A program made the translations under genes and the position numbers. The notes below the pieces were generated by a model. It was not told where the DNA came from. It saw nothing but the letters and a program-made list of their open reading frames with translations, and did not search any database. From the NCBI RefSeq assembly GCF_000002425.4, contig NC_037261.1, forward strand, positions 4,091,362-4,155,361: DNA of 64,000 nucleotides, read 5' to 3'. Below, in pieces: positions 1 through 12,600 of this stretch (position 1 is its first letter; each line of letters begins with the position of its first letter). Origin of the DNA: Physcomitrium patens. Its lineage: Eukaryota; Streptophyta; Bryopsida; Funariales; Funariaceae.

Positions 1-1864
1 ATGTGTTATAGAAACTTAGAGATGCAGGATTATATGCCAAGTTGAAAAAGTGTATATTCTACACTATTTAAGTTGACTTTTTAGGATACATCATTTCCAA
101 AGAAGGTCTTATGATAGATCCCAAGAAGGTCCAAACTATCATAGATTGGAAGATTCCAAAAATAATACAAGATGTGCAATGCTTTTTAGACTTTGCTAAT
201 TATTATTGAATCTTCATCAAGAACTTTTTTCAAGTTGTAGCTCCACTTATATGTTTGACTTGTAAAAATAAACTTGAGTGGAATAAAGAAGCAAAAGCAT
301 CATTTGATGCTTTAAAGAAGGAATTTACTTCTATACTAATCTTGTATTGCAATGACTTTTTCAAGACATTTTTTATGGAAATAGATGCGTCAAACTTTGC
401 TATGAATGTCGTGTTGTCACAAATGGGAACAAATGATAAACTCCACCTAGTAGCTTTTTATTCCAAGAAATTTTTAGCAACCGAAATTAATTATGAGATC
501 CATGACAAAGAGCTCCTTGCAATCATGGATTCATTTAAAGAATGGCGTCATTAACTAGAAGGTACTTCAAGTCTAGTTACTATGTATATAGATCATGAGA
601 ACTTAGAGTATTTCATATCAATATGTATTTTGAATCATTGTCAAGTTCGTTGGAATATGTTTTTATCCAGATTCAATTTCAAGATGACTTATTGACCCAA
701 AAAACAACAAGGTCTATTAGATGTCCTTTCTAGACATTCTTATCTTGTATTAAAAGAATAAGATGCATCTTTTGATTAAAAAAGAATGATTTTCATGAAG
801 CTTGAGTATTTTCATCTTTAAGTAATAAAATCAACATTGACTATTGATTCAATCTTTATTTAGTAAATTCTAATAAAGTATGTCCTTTGATCATCATGTT
901 CATGATATCAAGAAATTTTCTTCTAAGTCTCATGATATTTCAAAGTTTGAGTTCAAGAACAACCTTCTCTATTTTGAAGGACGCCTATATGTTCCTAAAC
1001 AAGAAGCATGTTTATATATTCTTCAAACTCATCATGATTTTCTAGTAGTTGGACATTTTGGATATAAGAAGACTTTGGAGCTGATATCAAAAGATTTTTT
1101 GTGGCCTCAAAAGTAGAAGGCAATCAAAGACTTTGGAGTTGATATCAAAAGATATTTTATAGCTTCAAAAGTGGAAGGGAGTCAAAGACTTTGTACAATC
1201 GTGCAATACTTCTTGAAGATCCAAAACTCCTCACCATCAATCTTATGGTCTTTTTCAACCATTATCAATTCCAAAACAACCATGGTCTTCTATTTCTATG
1301 GATTTTATCATGGATCTTTTAGTCTCAGGTTCATATGATTTTATATTCATAATTGTAGATCGCTTCACCAAAATGGCACATTTTGTACCATGTTTAAAAT
1401 CTATTTCAGGTGAAAAAATAGCTAAGCTTTTTATTGACAATATCTATTGCTATGATGGATTGCCAAAAGATATTATATTAGATAGAGCGACTCAATTTTT
1501 ATCAAAATTTTAGAGAATCTTATTTAAGATTTTAAAGGTGGATATAAAGCTTTCTTCAACTTTTCATCCTGAAATTGATAGACAAATGGAACGAATGAAT
1601 CAAACTTTGGAACAGTATTTGAGGTGTACCATCAACTATCATGAAGATAATTGGACAATTCTTTTGTCATTGGCTAAGTTTGCATACAATAATTTAGTAC
1701 ATTCTTCCCCTCAATAAATACCTTTCTTGGCCAATTATGGTTATCATCTATGGCTTGATACTTTTTACTTTTCAATTGATAATCTTAAAGCTTAAGATAT
1801 AGCAAATCATTTGTTAGAGCTACATGCAAAACTGAAGATACAATTAAAAGAAGCTCAAGGATGA
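1..1864 (+). repeat. Inverted-repeat arm, left
   Basis: This stretch is the reverse complement of 3484-5347: position x pairs with 5348 minus x. Four separate open frames in one arm have amino-acid-identical partners in the other. By eye the only mismatch noticed is near 1826, close to the junction. The arm reaches the window edge and may continue beyond it. Confidence 0.95.
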
Positions 1865-2434
1865 CAAAAAAGACTAATGCGGATGCTTTTTACAAGAAGC
1901 AATGTCAATTCATTATAGGTGACTTGGTATGGTTACTTCATCGTAATATCAAGACTTTAAGTTATTGTGATAAGTTAGACTATTGTAGGCTGATACCTTT
2001 TTTTTATTTGTGAACAAATCAATCCTGTTGCTTATCAATTACATCTATCGAAGTCTATGAAGATACACCTCATATTGCATTTATTTCTTCTTGATCCGTA
2101 TAATGTAGTAAAAATTTCTGAAAGAAGACAAATGCCACCTCTTTCTATAGAAGTAGATGATAATTAAGAGTTTGAGGAGGAAGAAGTCTTAGACTCAAGG
2201 TGGCATGGAAATAGGTTGGAATATCTTCTTCATTGGCATGGATATGATATTACTAAATGCTCATGGGAGCAATCAAAAAATCTTGCAAATGAAGCAAAGA
2301 AAGTTAAAACTTTTTATTAATAAAATCCATCAAAACTAAGATGAAGAATAATAAATCTTTGCTCTAAAAGAAATCAAATTAAAGAAAAATAACATTTTAC
2401 CTTCTATCTTTCTTTGTAGCTTGTATGTTTTTGT

Positions 2435-2880
2435 AATGCTAAGGAGATGAAAAACTAACAACGAGCAAATTCAACTCAAGAGCTTTCATTTGCGGAATGA
2501 TCAGTTGAGTCATTGTGATTGTCACAATCTTCAAGATAACAGAATCAATATAAAGATCCACAAGAATGACATGTCTTTCCTCAAATAGATGGAAAGAAAC
2601 AATGTGTTTGGTATTACAACCTTGGAAGAGTCTTCCGTTATTTGGTGATTTAATAAGAGGTAGGAACAACTCCTAACAATGTTTCAAATATTTTATTTGA
2701 AATAAGTTATAAAGGCCTTAAGAACAACCAATAACAAGGTGGTCTTCTCACCTTGGTATGAGATACTATTGATGGATGAAGACCTATAAACTATCTTCAA
2801 AGTAAATAATGATTGAATTATGTGACAAATACAATTTGACATATCTTAGATTTTTTCAACATATGAAGATCTCTCCTTGT
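2435..2880 (+). pseudogene. Remnant of the extra downstream frame of chromovirus E
   Basis: Nucleotide similarity to the post-pol frame of A1 (13268-13690) is visible throughout, in the same position between chromodomain and LTR. It is broken. It shows that the extra frame was already part of the older lineage. Confidence 0.6.
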
Positions 2881-2908
2881 GGAACTCGTTCCTAGAAGAG
2901 GAGGATAA

Positions 2909-2912
2909 TATC

Positions 2913-2952
<40 letters not shown>

Positions 2953-3410
2953 ACTCTAATAAATACTTATATGATTAGGTAGAAATAAAAAAATATAGAT
3001 TAATATCATAAAAACTTTTAGTAAAGCTTATTAGAAGCTTCATAGATGAGGTTTTGAATTTAAAATTATTTTTAGGTCAAAAACTTAGTAACAAATTAAT
3101 CACATGTTGGTAAGTTATGGAAAAGTTAACTCCACATAATAGCTTGTAGAACAAACAAACCATGAGGCACATACCTAGATAACTAGCCTTGTAAGTTAAG
3201 ACATATTTTGGAGGTCCTATAGAACATCACCACTTAATTCCTAGTTAAGAGTAAATATGGAGGCAAGAATGAAGTCTTCTTCACTCTTATGAACATCGCG
3301 CTAGTCCTCAGTTATCTTTCAAGATATTTTAATCTTCCTCTTTTAGGCAATAGCCATTCTAGTTAATATTATATATTTTTTTAGGTCTTTCTTAATTCTC
3401 TTTAGTAACA
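2909..3410 (+). repeat. LTR of chromovirus E
   Basis: Begins TATCACGG where family A has TGTCACGG, runs through an (AT)n microsatellite (about 2917-2951), and contains the family landmarks GGAGGTCCTATAGAACAT and GGCAATAGCCATTCTAGTT. It is followed by sequence matching the post-LTR leader of element D (AGTATATTGA.GATTTTC). Confidence 0.75.
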
Positions 3411-3483
3411 CAAAAGTATATTGAAGATTTTCTTTCTTTGAGATTCACGTCTCTTATAAAAAATCTACTACAATGGTTTTTTC

Positions 3484-5347
3484 TCATCCTTGAGCTTCTT
3501 TTAATTGTATCTTCAGTTTTGGATGTAGCTCTAACAAATGATTTGCTATATCTTAAGCTTTAAGATTATCAATTGAAAAGTCAAAAGTATCAAGCCATAG
3601 ATGATAACCATAATTGGCCAAGAAAGGTATTTATTGAGGGGAAGAATGTACTAAATTATTGTATGCAAACTTAGCCAATGACAAAAGAATTGTCCAATTA
3701 TCTTCATGATAGTTGATGGTACACCTCAAATACTGTTCCAAAGTTTGATTCATTCGTTCCATTTGTCTATCAATTTCAGGATGAAAAGTTGAAGAAAGCT
3801 TTATATCCACCTTTAAAATCTTAAATAAGATTCTCTAAAATTTTGATAAAAATTGAGTCGCTCTATCTAATATAATATCTTTTGGCAATCCATCATAGCA
3901 ATAGATATTGTCAATAAAAAGCTTAGCTATTTTTTCACCTGAAATAGATTTTAAACATGGTACAAAATGTGCCATTTTGGTGAAGCGATCTACAATTATG
4001 AATATAAAATCATATGAACCTGAGACTAAAAGATCCATGATAAAATCCATAGAAATAGAAGACCATGGTTGTTTTGGAATTGATAATGGTTGAAAAAGAC
4101 CATAAGATTGATGGTGAGGAGTTTTGGATCTTCAAGAAGTATTGCACGATTGTACAAAGTCTTTGACTCCCTTCCACTTTTGAAGCTATAAAATATCTTT
4201 TGATATCAACTCCAAAGTCTTTGATTGCCTTCTACTTTTGAGGCCACAAAAAATCTTTTGATATCAGCTCCAAAGTCTTCTTATATCCAAAATGTCCAAC
4301 TACTAGAAAATCATGATGAGTTTGAAGAATATATAAACATGCTTCTTGTTTAGGAACATATAGGCGTCCTTCAAAATAGAGAAGGTTGTTCTTGAACTCA
4401 AACTTTGAAATATCATGAGACTTAGAAGAAAATTTCTTGATATCATGAACATGATGATCAAAGGACATACTTTATTAGAATTTACTAAATAAAGATTGAA
4501 TCAATAGTCAATGTTGATTTTATTACTTAAAGATGAAAATACTCAAGCTTCATGAAAATCATTCTTTTTTAATCAAAAGATGCATCTTATTCTTTTAATA
4601 CAAGATAAGAATGTCTAGAAAGGACATCTAATAGACCTTGTTGTTTTTTGGGTCAATAAGTCATCTTGAAATTGAATCTGGATAAAAACATATTCCAACG
4701 AACTTGACAATGATTCAAAATACATATTGATATGAAATACTCTAAGTTCTCATGATCTATATACATAGTAACTAGACTTGAAGTACCTTCTAGTTAATGA
4801 CGCCATTCTTTAAATGAATCCATGATTGCAAGGAGCTCTTTGTCATGGATCTCATAATTAATTTCGGTTGCTAAAAATTTCTTGGAATAAAAAGCTACTA
4901 GGTGGAGTTTATCATTTGTTCCCATTTGTGACAACACGACATTCATAGCAAAGTTTGACGCATCTATTTCCATAAAAAATGTCTTGAAAAAGTCATTGCA
5001 ATACAAGATTAGTATAGAAGTAAATTCCTTCTTTAAAGCATCAAATGATGCTTTTGCTTCTTTATTCCACTCAAGTTTATTTTTACAAGTCAAACATATA
5101 AGTGGAGCTACAACTTGAAAAAAGTTCTTGATGAAGATTCAATAATAATTAGCAAAGTCTAAAAAGCATTGCACATCTTGTATTATTTTTGGAATCTTCC
5201 AATCTATGATAGTTTGGACCTTCTTGGGATCTATCATAAGACCTTCTTTGGAAATGATGTATCCTAAAAAGTCAACTTAAATAGTGTAGAATATACACTT
5301 TTTCAACTTGGCATATAATCCTGCATCTCTAAGTTTCTATAACACAT
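3484..5347 (-). repeat. Inverted-repeat arm, right
   Basis: Reverse complement of 1-1864. The 1619-bp spacer (1865-3483) holds the end of E's pol, its LTR and a leader fragment. The arm passes without a visible seam into the rest of element D at 5348. Confidence 0.95.
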
Positions 5348-7740
5348 GACAAACATAAAATTCATGTTCTTATGTATTCTTAGAATAGATTAGAATATTG
5401 TCTAAATAGCAAATGATAAAATTATCTAGAAGCCCATTGAAAACATCATTCATAAGATGTTAAAAAGTGACAGATGCATTTGTGAATCCAAAAGGCATGA
5501 TATTATATTCAAAATATCCATACTTAGTTTGAAAAGTAATCTTCCATTCATCTCCTTCTTTGATACAAACTAAGTCATATGCTCCTTATAGATTTATTTA
5601 GGTATAGATCTTTGCTTGATTGAATTAGTTAAGAAGACTTGAAATCAAATGCAAAAGATACCTATTCTTGATGGTAATCTTAATGAGTTCTTGATAATCC
5701 ATACACATCCATAGAGATCTGTCTTTCTTCTTCACAAATAAGATAGGAGCCCCAGTTGGAGATTTAAGATGGCATATGAAGTTCTTTGCTTAGTTCTCAT
5801 TAATATTTCTTTTAATGCAACCAACTCATTTTGCAATAAGCTATAGATTGGTCTGAATGGTAGTTGAACTCTTTTTTGTAGATCAATTAAACAATCATAA
5901 GGTCAATGCTCTAGAAAAATATCTTCTTTTTTCTTTTTAAAAATGTCTTAGAATTCTTGATATTAGCTAAGAATACCACTTGACATGTTTTTACCATTAG
6001 AAATGGGCATAGCATATGTAGTAAAAGATGATCCTTCTTTTGTAGCATGCATGAAAGCTCTTGCACCTACCAATAAAGGTTTGGAAGTAGTAGACTTTTG
6101 TACTTCTACTTTACTAACTCGATCTTAAATTATACTACCAAAAAAATTAAGGTTATGAAAAATCCAATCTATTTGAGAGTTATATTTTTTTTAGCTAAGA
6201 TAATCCTAAAATAATTGGATTGAAGTGAGACCTTATTACATTAAATACTACTATGATGTTATGATCTTTAATTATTACATCTAAAGGAAAAGTCTCATAG
6301 GTAACATTTTTAGAAAATAACAAACAACCATCTATGACTTCTACATGTATGGATTTAGTTTTTTTGACTAAAGGTATTTTTTTATTTTTTGACAAAATCT
6401 TTGTCTATAAAACAAATTAAGGCTCCTAAATATAATAAGAAAAAGATTTTGTGATTTTTAGGTCCTAAATACATATCTATTATAAAACAAGGTGAGGGAT
6501 CTAAAGAGAGAATATGACCTTTATTAGGTATTGCACATGATTCTAACTGCACAGTTCCTATTGTAGTTGGAGAAACTCGTTTTTTGACACATTATCTTCT
6601 TTGGTAATTGTGCTCCTCATTTTGTAATTACATTACTTCTTTGGACAATGTTGAGTAGTATGCTTAGCTTCTCTACAATATAAACATAAACCTTTTTGGG
6701 GACGTCAAGTCTTTTTCTGCTCTATGAGAGTTTTGAAATGTATCATATTAATTTGCATTGGTTCCAGCTTTGATGAATATATTTCAAAAAAACTTGAGAG
6801 CTATCGCTATTACTTGACTTATACTTCTTTAGCCAAGTCTTTATTCTTAATACCTTTCAAATAATCAACTGTCACATACAATGGCTTGAGTAATAAATTA
6901 TTTCAAAGATTTTACTTTTGGTATTGTTAATAACAAATCTTTGATACTATCCTTTAATTCATATCAAAATTTATTAATGAATGCTTAGTCATTCAAATCT
7001 ACATTAGAAGTAAGGTTTTAGAATTTAATAGCATATTTTGTGGCTGATCTTGATTTTTGTTGTAAAGATAGGAGTTTGGTCTCTACTACTCATTCTTGAT
7101 CACTTTTTCTAAATGTGGTTGTAAATACTTTAAGAATGAATTTAAATCATAAAGAAGCCATGAATCTTTTTCCAACAAAGGTTTAAACTAAGAAACGACT
7201 CTTTTAGATCAAAGTGCATCTATGAAGCCGACTTAAGTAAATCCATCCACATATTAGAAAAGGTGTAACCTTAAGTAGAGCTTAGTTTGTTGTAAAAACT
7301 CTCAATTTTTTTATCTTTTTTTATCAAAATTATTAGGCATATTAATTCTTGTCTCTCTTAAACTTGTAAAAGCAAGACCTCCTAAATTTGGTTATGATGT
7401 TGATTGACTTGTTTCCCTCAATTGCCTAATATCTTGATGTAGACTCAAGACTTCTTCCATATGTATAGAAGTATTGCTCCCATGGTTGACATTCGGATGC
7501 ATGAAATTTCTACCCTAAGAGTGTTGACAAGCTTGTGAAGATCTGCAATAGTTACAAATCTATTCTCACTTCGGATAGGAGTAGCACCCATAATGTTTCC
7601 TTTCATAGACAACTCATACAAATCTAAAAAAATTAAATCAGAAGATGGTAATGTGCAATCTCTAATAAAAAAATTTCACAAAGAGGGATAATCTATACTC
7701 TTTAAGAAAAAGATCATTATTAAAAAATAATATTTTTTTG

Positions 7741-7770
7741 TTTAAAGGTGGATAGTTTGCAACCTTTAAA
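7741..7770 (-). ncRNA. Leader hairpin of chromovirus D
   Basis: Perfect 8-bp inverted repeat TTTAAAGG/CCTTTAAA around a 14-nt loop (TTGCAAACTATCCA on the element strand). The same hairpin, with other stem bases but the same loop length and TTGC loop start, occurs in A1, A2 and twice in C. Confidence 0.6.
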
Positions 7771-7906
7771 ATACAATAATAGAAGTAGAAGAATCCACTC
7801 ACTTCTAAAACAAGATAAGAATAATATATTAGCTCTCTTATTAAACTATCTAGGACATGAATCTCAAAGAAAAAAAAAATCCTCAATATACTCTTGTATG
7901 ACTAAA

Positions 7907-8459
7907 TGTCACGGCCATAATCATATAAGCTAATAGATACATATAGAAATAGGTAGAAGTAAGTTAAAGTAGATAAAAGTAAGTTAATTGTATAATATTT
8001 AATATAGAAGCTTCCTAGAAACTTCCTAGACGCTGCTTTGACTTCATAGGTGCCTTTAATTGACTTTTTGGATTAGAAACGTGGTCAACAAGTTGGCCAT
8101 GTGCCACACATGTTGTTAGCTTGAAGATCAAGCTAACTATGTGGCCCACACGTAGAAAAACTTGCCTTGTAAGTCAAGGCATGTGTCCTACAAAGTCAAC
8201 ACATATTGGAGGTCCTATAGAACGTCGCCACGTAGCCCCTAGTTAGATAGTATATATAGAGACAAGAGTGAAGGCTTCTTCACTCTTGTCAACTCCTTTC
8301 TTGCTTCTAGTCTAGTTTCAAGGGTCTCTAGTTTTCTTGTATTTTGGCAATAGCCATTCCAGTTTCTTTCTTAATATACATATTTCTATTTTGTCCTATT
8401 TCTTTTTTGAGAAAAGTCTCACTTACTCTTTAGCTTTCATCGAGTTCTTGTCCTTGACA
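7907..8459 (+). repeat. 5' LTR of A1
   Basis: TG...CA-bounded, 553 bp. TATA box TATATATAG at 8251-8259. Upstream are two GAA..TTC palindromes (GAAGCTTC, GAAACTTC) and ACGT cores (CACACGTAG, GCCACGTAG), candidate regulatory sites of the U3 part. Flanked on the left by CTAAA. Confidence 0.95.
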
Positions 8460-8482
8460 GATTGACAAGAGTACACTTACAA

Positions 8483-8491
8483 TATCAGAGC
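8483..8491 (+). promoter_or_regulatory. Primer-site-like TATCAGAGC of A1
   Basis: Nine bases matching part of TGGTATCAGAGC, the complement of plant initiator tRNA-Met 3' ends, but without the TGG and starting 23 nt after the LTR instead of next to it. The same motif lies at a similar offset in A2 and C. Confidence 0.4.
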
Positions 8492-8549
8492 TTTGTCTTT
8501 TCTTGATTAAGAGTGGATTACCCCTTTTTCTTGATAAGACATAAGCGCA

Positions 8550-8577
8550 TTAGAAGTTGCGGATTACTCTCTTTTAA
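8550..8577 (+). ncRNA. Leader hairpin of A1
   Basis: Stem TTAGAAG/CTTTTAA (7 bp, one G-U pair) with the 14-nt loop TTGCGGATTACTCT. It lies in the untranslated leader between LTR and gag. Confidence 0.6.
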
Positions 8578-8671
8578 ACTGATATTGTTCTTAGTATTTT
8601 CTTTGTTATCAATTCCTCTCTTCTATTTGTTTTGAGCGTTATTAGACATCTTCTCTTTTCTAAGTGCTACT

Positions 8672-9679
8672 ATGGCAGAGCTTGTTGAAATGAAGAGTAC
8701 AATGGCACAGATGCAAGAACAATTGAGGGAGTTAATGCTTGCGATGCATCAACTCAATTTACCACCACAAGGAGCAACAAGAATGGTAGGAAGTGAAGAT
8801 ATAGAGATGATTGGGGCTGCTTCAACATCTGCACCAAACCATGTCCCTTCTCCCAGAATGGAACACCCTTCGAGTGTTAGAGAACCGAGAGTTGCCTTGC
8901 CCGAGAAGTTTGATGGTACCAGATCCAAGTTTTGAGGATTCATCAATCAGGTCCAACTAGTGATTGAACTTCAACCCCAGAGCTATCCAACTTCAGGGTC
9001 ACAAGTTAGATTCATTGGTACACTTCTTTCAGGTTCAGCATTGTCATGGTTTTCATCTTTTCTTGAACGACGAGATCCAATATTGGATAATCTGGAGGCT
9101 TTTTTGGCGGAGTTTCGATCCATGTTTGGAGAACATGATGCAATTCGTGTTGCAACCAACAAGATCCGTATTTTGCGACAAGGCAATCAATCAGTAACAT
9201 TATATGCTTCACAATTTCGACAACTTGCAACTGATATCAAGTGGGATGATGCCGCACTTGTGAGTCAATTTCTCTACGGATTACAATATGAGATAAAGAA
9301 ATTGATGCTTAATTTACCTGATCCTCAAACATTGAGTCAAGCAATTGACTTTGCTGTGAAGTGCGACAATCGACTTTTTGAATTTCGATCCGAGAGTCGC
9401 ACAAGTGGGCCTCAACGTTACTACAATTCAATGGCAACACCGACGTCTCCTCAACACATACCTTCAGAAGTAGAGGATATGCAAATTGATGCGGTACGTT
9501 TCAAACCTCTTACTGAGCAAGAAAAGTCTCGTCGTCGACAAGAAGGATTGTGCTTATATTGTGGAGAACCTAAGCACACTACTCAACATTGTCCAAAGAA
9601 GCGACGTAACTACAAAATGAGGAGTACGGCTGTCAAAGAAGACAGTATGTCGAAAAACGAGTACGTCCAGCTACAATAG
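8672..9679 (+). CDS. gag: gag region of chromovirus A1
   Basis: Structural protein of the retrotransposon, expected to form the cytoplasmic virus-like particle and bind element RNA. Begins with ATG and a Met/Gln/Leu-rich, probably helical N-terminus (residues 1-30). A retrotransposon capsid domain follows (PEKFDGTRSKF, then LSGSALSWFSSFLERR and LYASQFRQLATDIKW). It ends with a CCHC zinc knuckle (CLYCGEPKHTTQHC). Pol follows within a few bases in the -1 frame, and the pol frame is open across the end of gag, so recoding such as frameshifting is plausible. Break count is given for the element as a whole. Confidence 0.9.
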
Positions 9680-9684
9680 GGACC

Positions 9685-12600
9685 GTGCGGCTGGAATCTT
9701 GTACAACTTCTAATGAAGGTCCTATCCTCTCCTCAGAACCATCTCCTTGTTTTATAATAGATGTGCGTTTAGGACCTAATAATTACAAAGCCTCTGCCTT
9801 GATAGATTCAGGAGCCTCAGCTTGTTTTTTAGATGAAGAATTTGCTAGATGTCATAGAATATCATTAATACAAAAAACTAAACCTGTACACGTAGAAGTC
9901 ATAGATGGTCATCCGTTGTCTTCTGGAGATGTAACTCACGAAACACTTCCTGTAGATGTAGTAATAAATGGTCATAGTAGTTGCGTAATTTTTAATATAA
10001 TTAGATCTCCCTCTAATCCAATAATTTTAGGCTTATCATGGTTAGAAAAGTATAATCCTCGAATAGATTGGATTTCTCGTAAACTTGATTTTTCTCGGAG
10101 CATTAGTAACAGTTCTATTAATCAAGTAAAAAACCATGAGTCTAGTATAGTAAAACCCGCACTTATAGGTGCAAAAGCATTTATACACGTAGCAAAAGAA
10201 GGATCAACTTTTGCTATTTATGCTGCACCTATTTCTGAAAGTGTAAAGACTTCAAGTGGCATTCCAAGTCAATATCAAGATTATCAAGACGTTTTTGAGA
10301 AAAAGAATGCAGATATTCTTCCTGAGCATCGCCCATACGATTGTTCAATCGATCTCAAGGAAGGAACTCAGCCACCATTTGGACCAATTTACAGTTTATC
10401 GCAAGATGAGTTGGCTGAACTCAAGACATATATTGACGAGAATTTAGCGAAGAATTTCATACGCCATTCAAAATCTCCAGCAGGAGCTCCAATTTTATTC
10501 GTAAAGAAAAAAGATGGATCTTTACGAATGTGTGTTGACTATCGAGGACTCAACAAGATCACAATCAAGAACAGGTATCCATTACCTTTGATATCAGGAC
10601 TCCTTGACCAGTTAAATCAAGCTAAGATCTATACAAAAATAGATCTAAGAGGAGCATATAATCTAGTACGGATCAAAGAAGGAGATGAATGGAAGATTGC
10701 GTTTCGAACCAGGTACGGACACTTTGAATACAATGTCATACCTTTTGGACTCACGAATGCACCAGCTGCTTTTCAACATCTCATGAATGATGTATTTCGT
10801 GAATTCTTAGATAATTTTGTCGTCTGCTACCTAGACGATATCCTGATTTATTCTAAGAATGTTGAAGAACATGAAATACATGTTCGTCAAATATTACAAA
10901 AACTTAGAGATGCAGGATTGTACGCCAAGATAGAAAAGTGTGTATTTCACACTACTCAAGTTGACTTTTTAGGATACATCATTTCAAATGATGGTCTTAT
11001 GATGGATTCTAAGAAAGTCCAAACAATCATGGATTGGAAGATTCCAAAGACTGTAAGAGATGTCCAATGTTTCTTGGGATTTGCCAATTACTATCGGATC
11101 TTCATCAAAGACTTCTCACGAGTTGCAGCTCCACTTACACGCTTGACTAGTAAAGATAAATTCCAATGGAATCAAGAAGCGGAAGCAGCATTTGAAGCCT
11201 TGAAGACATCGTTTGTCTCTGCACCAGTCTTATATCGTGTTGACTTTTCCAAGGTATTTTTTATGGAAACAGACGCATCGGATTTTGCCTTGGGTGCAGT
11301 TTTATCACAAATGGGAACAGATGACAAACTTCATCCGATAGCTTTTCATTCAAGAAAATTCTCAGCAGCCGAGATCAATTATGAGATCCACGATAAAGAA
11401 CTTCTTGCAATCGTGGATTCTTTTCAAGAATGGCGTCATTATCTAGAAGGTGCTTCTAGTCCAGTCACTATGTATACAGATCACAAGAACCTCGAGTATT
11501 TCATGTCAGCACGCGTGTTGAATCGTCGTCAAGCTCGTTGGAATATGTCTTTGTCAAGATTCGACTTCATTATCACTTATCGGCCAGGAAAACAACAAGG
11601 TTTGTCCGATGCCCTGTCTAGACGTTCTTATTTTGCACCAAAAGAAGGAGATGCAGCTTTTGAGCAACAAAGAACGGTCCTCTTGAAACCGGAGCAATTT
11701 CATCTCCGAGCAGTGAAATCAACACTGACTGTTGATTCAACTTTTCTCAAGCAAATCCAGTCCAGTATGTCCTCAGACCCTCTTGTTCATGATATCGAGA
11801 ATAATTCTTCCAAGTCTCATGATTCTTCTAAGTTCGAGTTCAAGAATAATCTATTATATTTTGAAGGACGCCTATATGTTCCAGAAGAAAAAGCACGTTT
11901 GCGTGTTCTTCAAGCACGTCATGACTTTCCAGCAGCAGGTCACTTTGGATATAATAAGACTCTGGAACTCATATCAAGAGATTTTTGGTGGCCACAAATG
12001 TGGAAGTCAGTCAAAGACTTTGTACAATCATGTGATATTTGTTCAAGATCAAAAATTCCTCGACATCGACCCTACGGACTTCTTCAGCCATTACCTATAC
12101 CAGAACAACCATGGTCTTCTATTTCTATGGATTTCATCACAGATCTTCCAAACTCAAGATCTTATGATTCTATATTTGTGATAGTAGATCGTTTCACCAA
12201 GATGGCACATTTTATGCCATGTACAAAATCTATCACAGGTGAAGAAACAGCTAAGCTTTTCATTGATAATATCTATCGCTATCATGGATTACCTAAAGAT
12301 ATCATATCGGATAGGAGAACTCAATTTGTGTCGAGATTCTGGAGGACTCTTTTCAAGATTTTAAAAGTGGACATAAAGCTATCTTCAGCTTTCCATCCTC
12401 AAACTGATGGACAAACAGAGCGCGTAAACCAAGTCTTGGAACAGTATTTAAGGTGTACCATCAACTACCAACAAGATGATTGGACAATCCTTCTGCCATT
12501 GGCAGAGTTTGCTTATAATAATACAGTACATTCTTCCACGCAACAAACACCTTTCTTTGCCAATTATGGCTATCATCCACGACTTGATACTTTTGATTTT

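Larger units (their letters stand above)
1..3483 (+). mobile_element. Chromovirus remnant E (Ty3/gypsy, old)
   Basis: Decayed plus-strand chromovirus entering the window inside pol. From left to right it shows the end of reverse transcriptase, RNase H (DAS.FAMNVVLSQMG, IHDKELLAIMDSF), integrase (DRFTKMAHFVP), a chromodomain remnant near 2160-2330, a remnant of the extra downstream frame, an LTR at 2909-3410 and a short leader-like stretch. It is broken many times and looks old. The LTR has internal sequence on both sides, so it is not a simple 3' end. The first 1864 bases are copied in inverted orientation at 3484-5347. It is related to family A, but clearly more diverged than the A copies are from one another. 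Confidence 0.85.
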
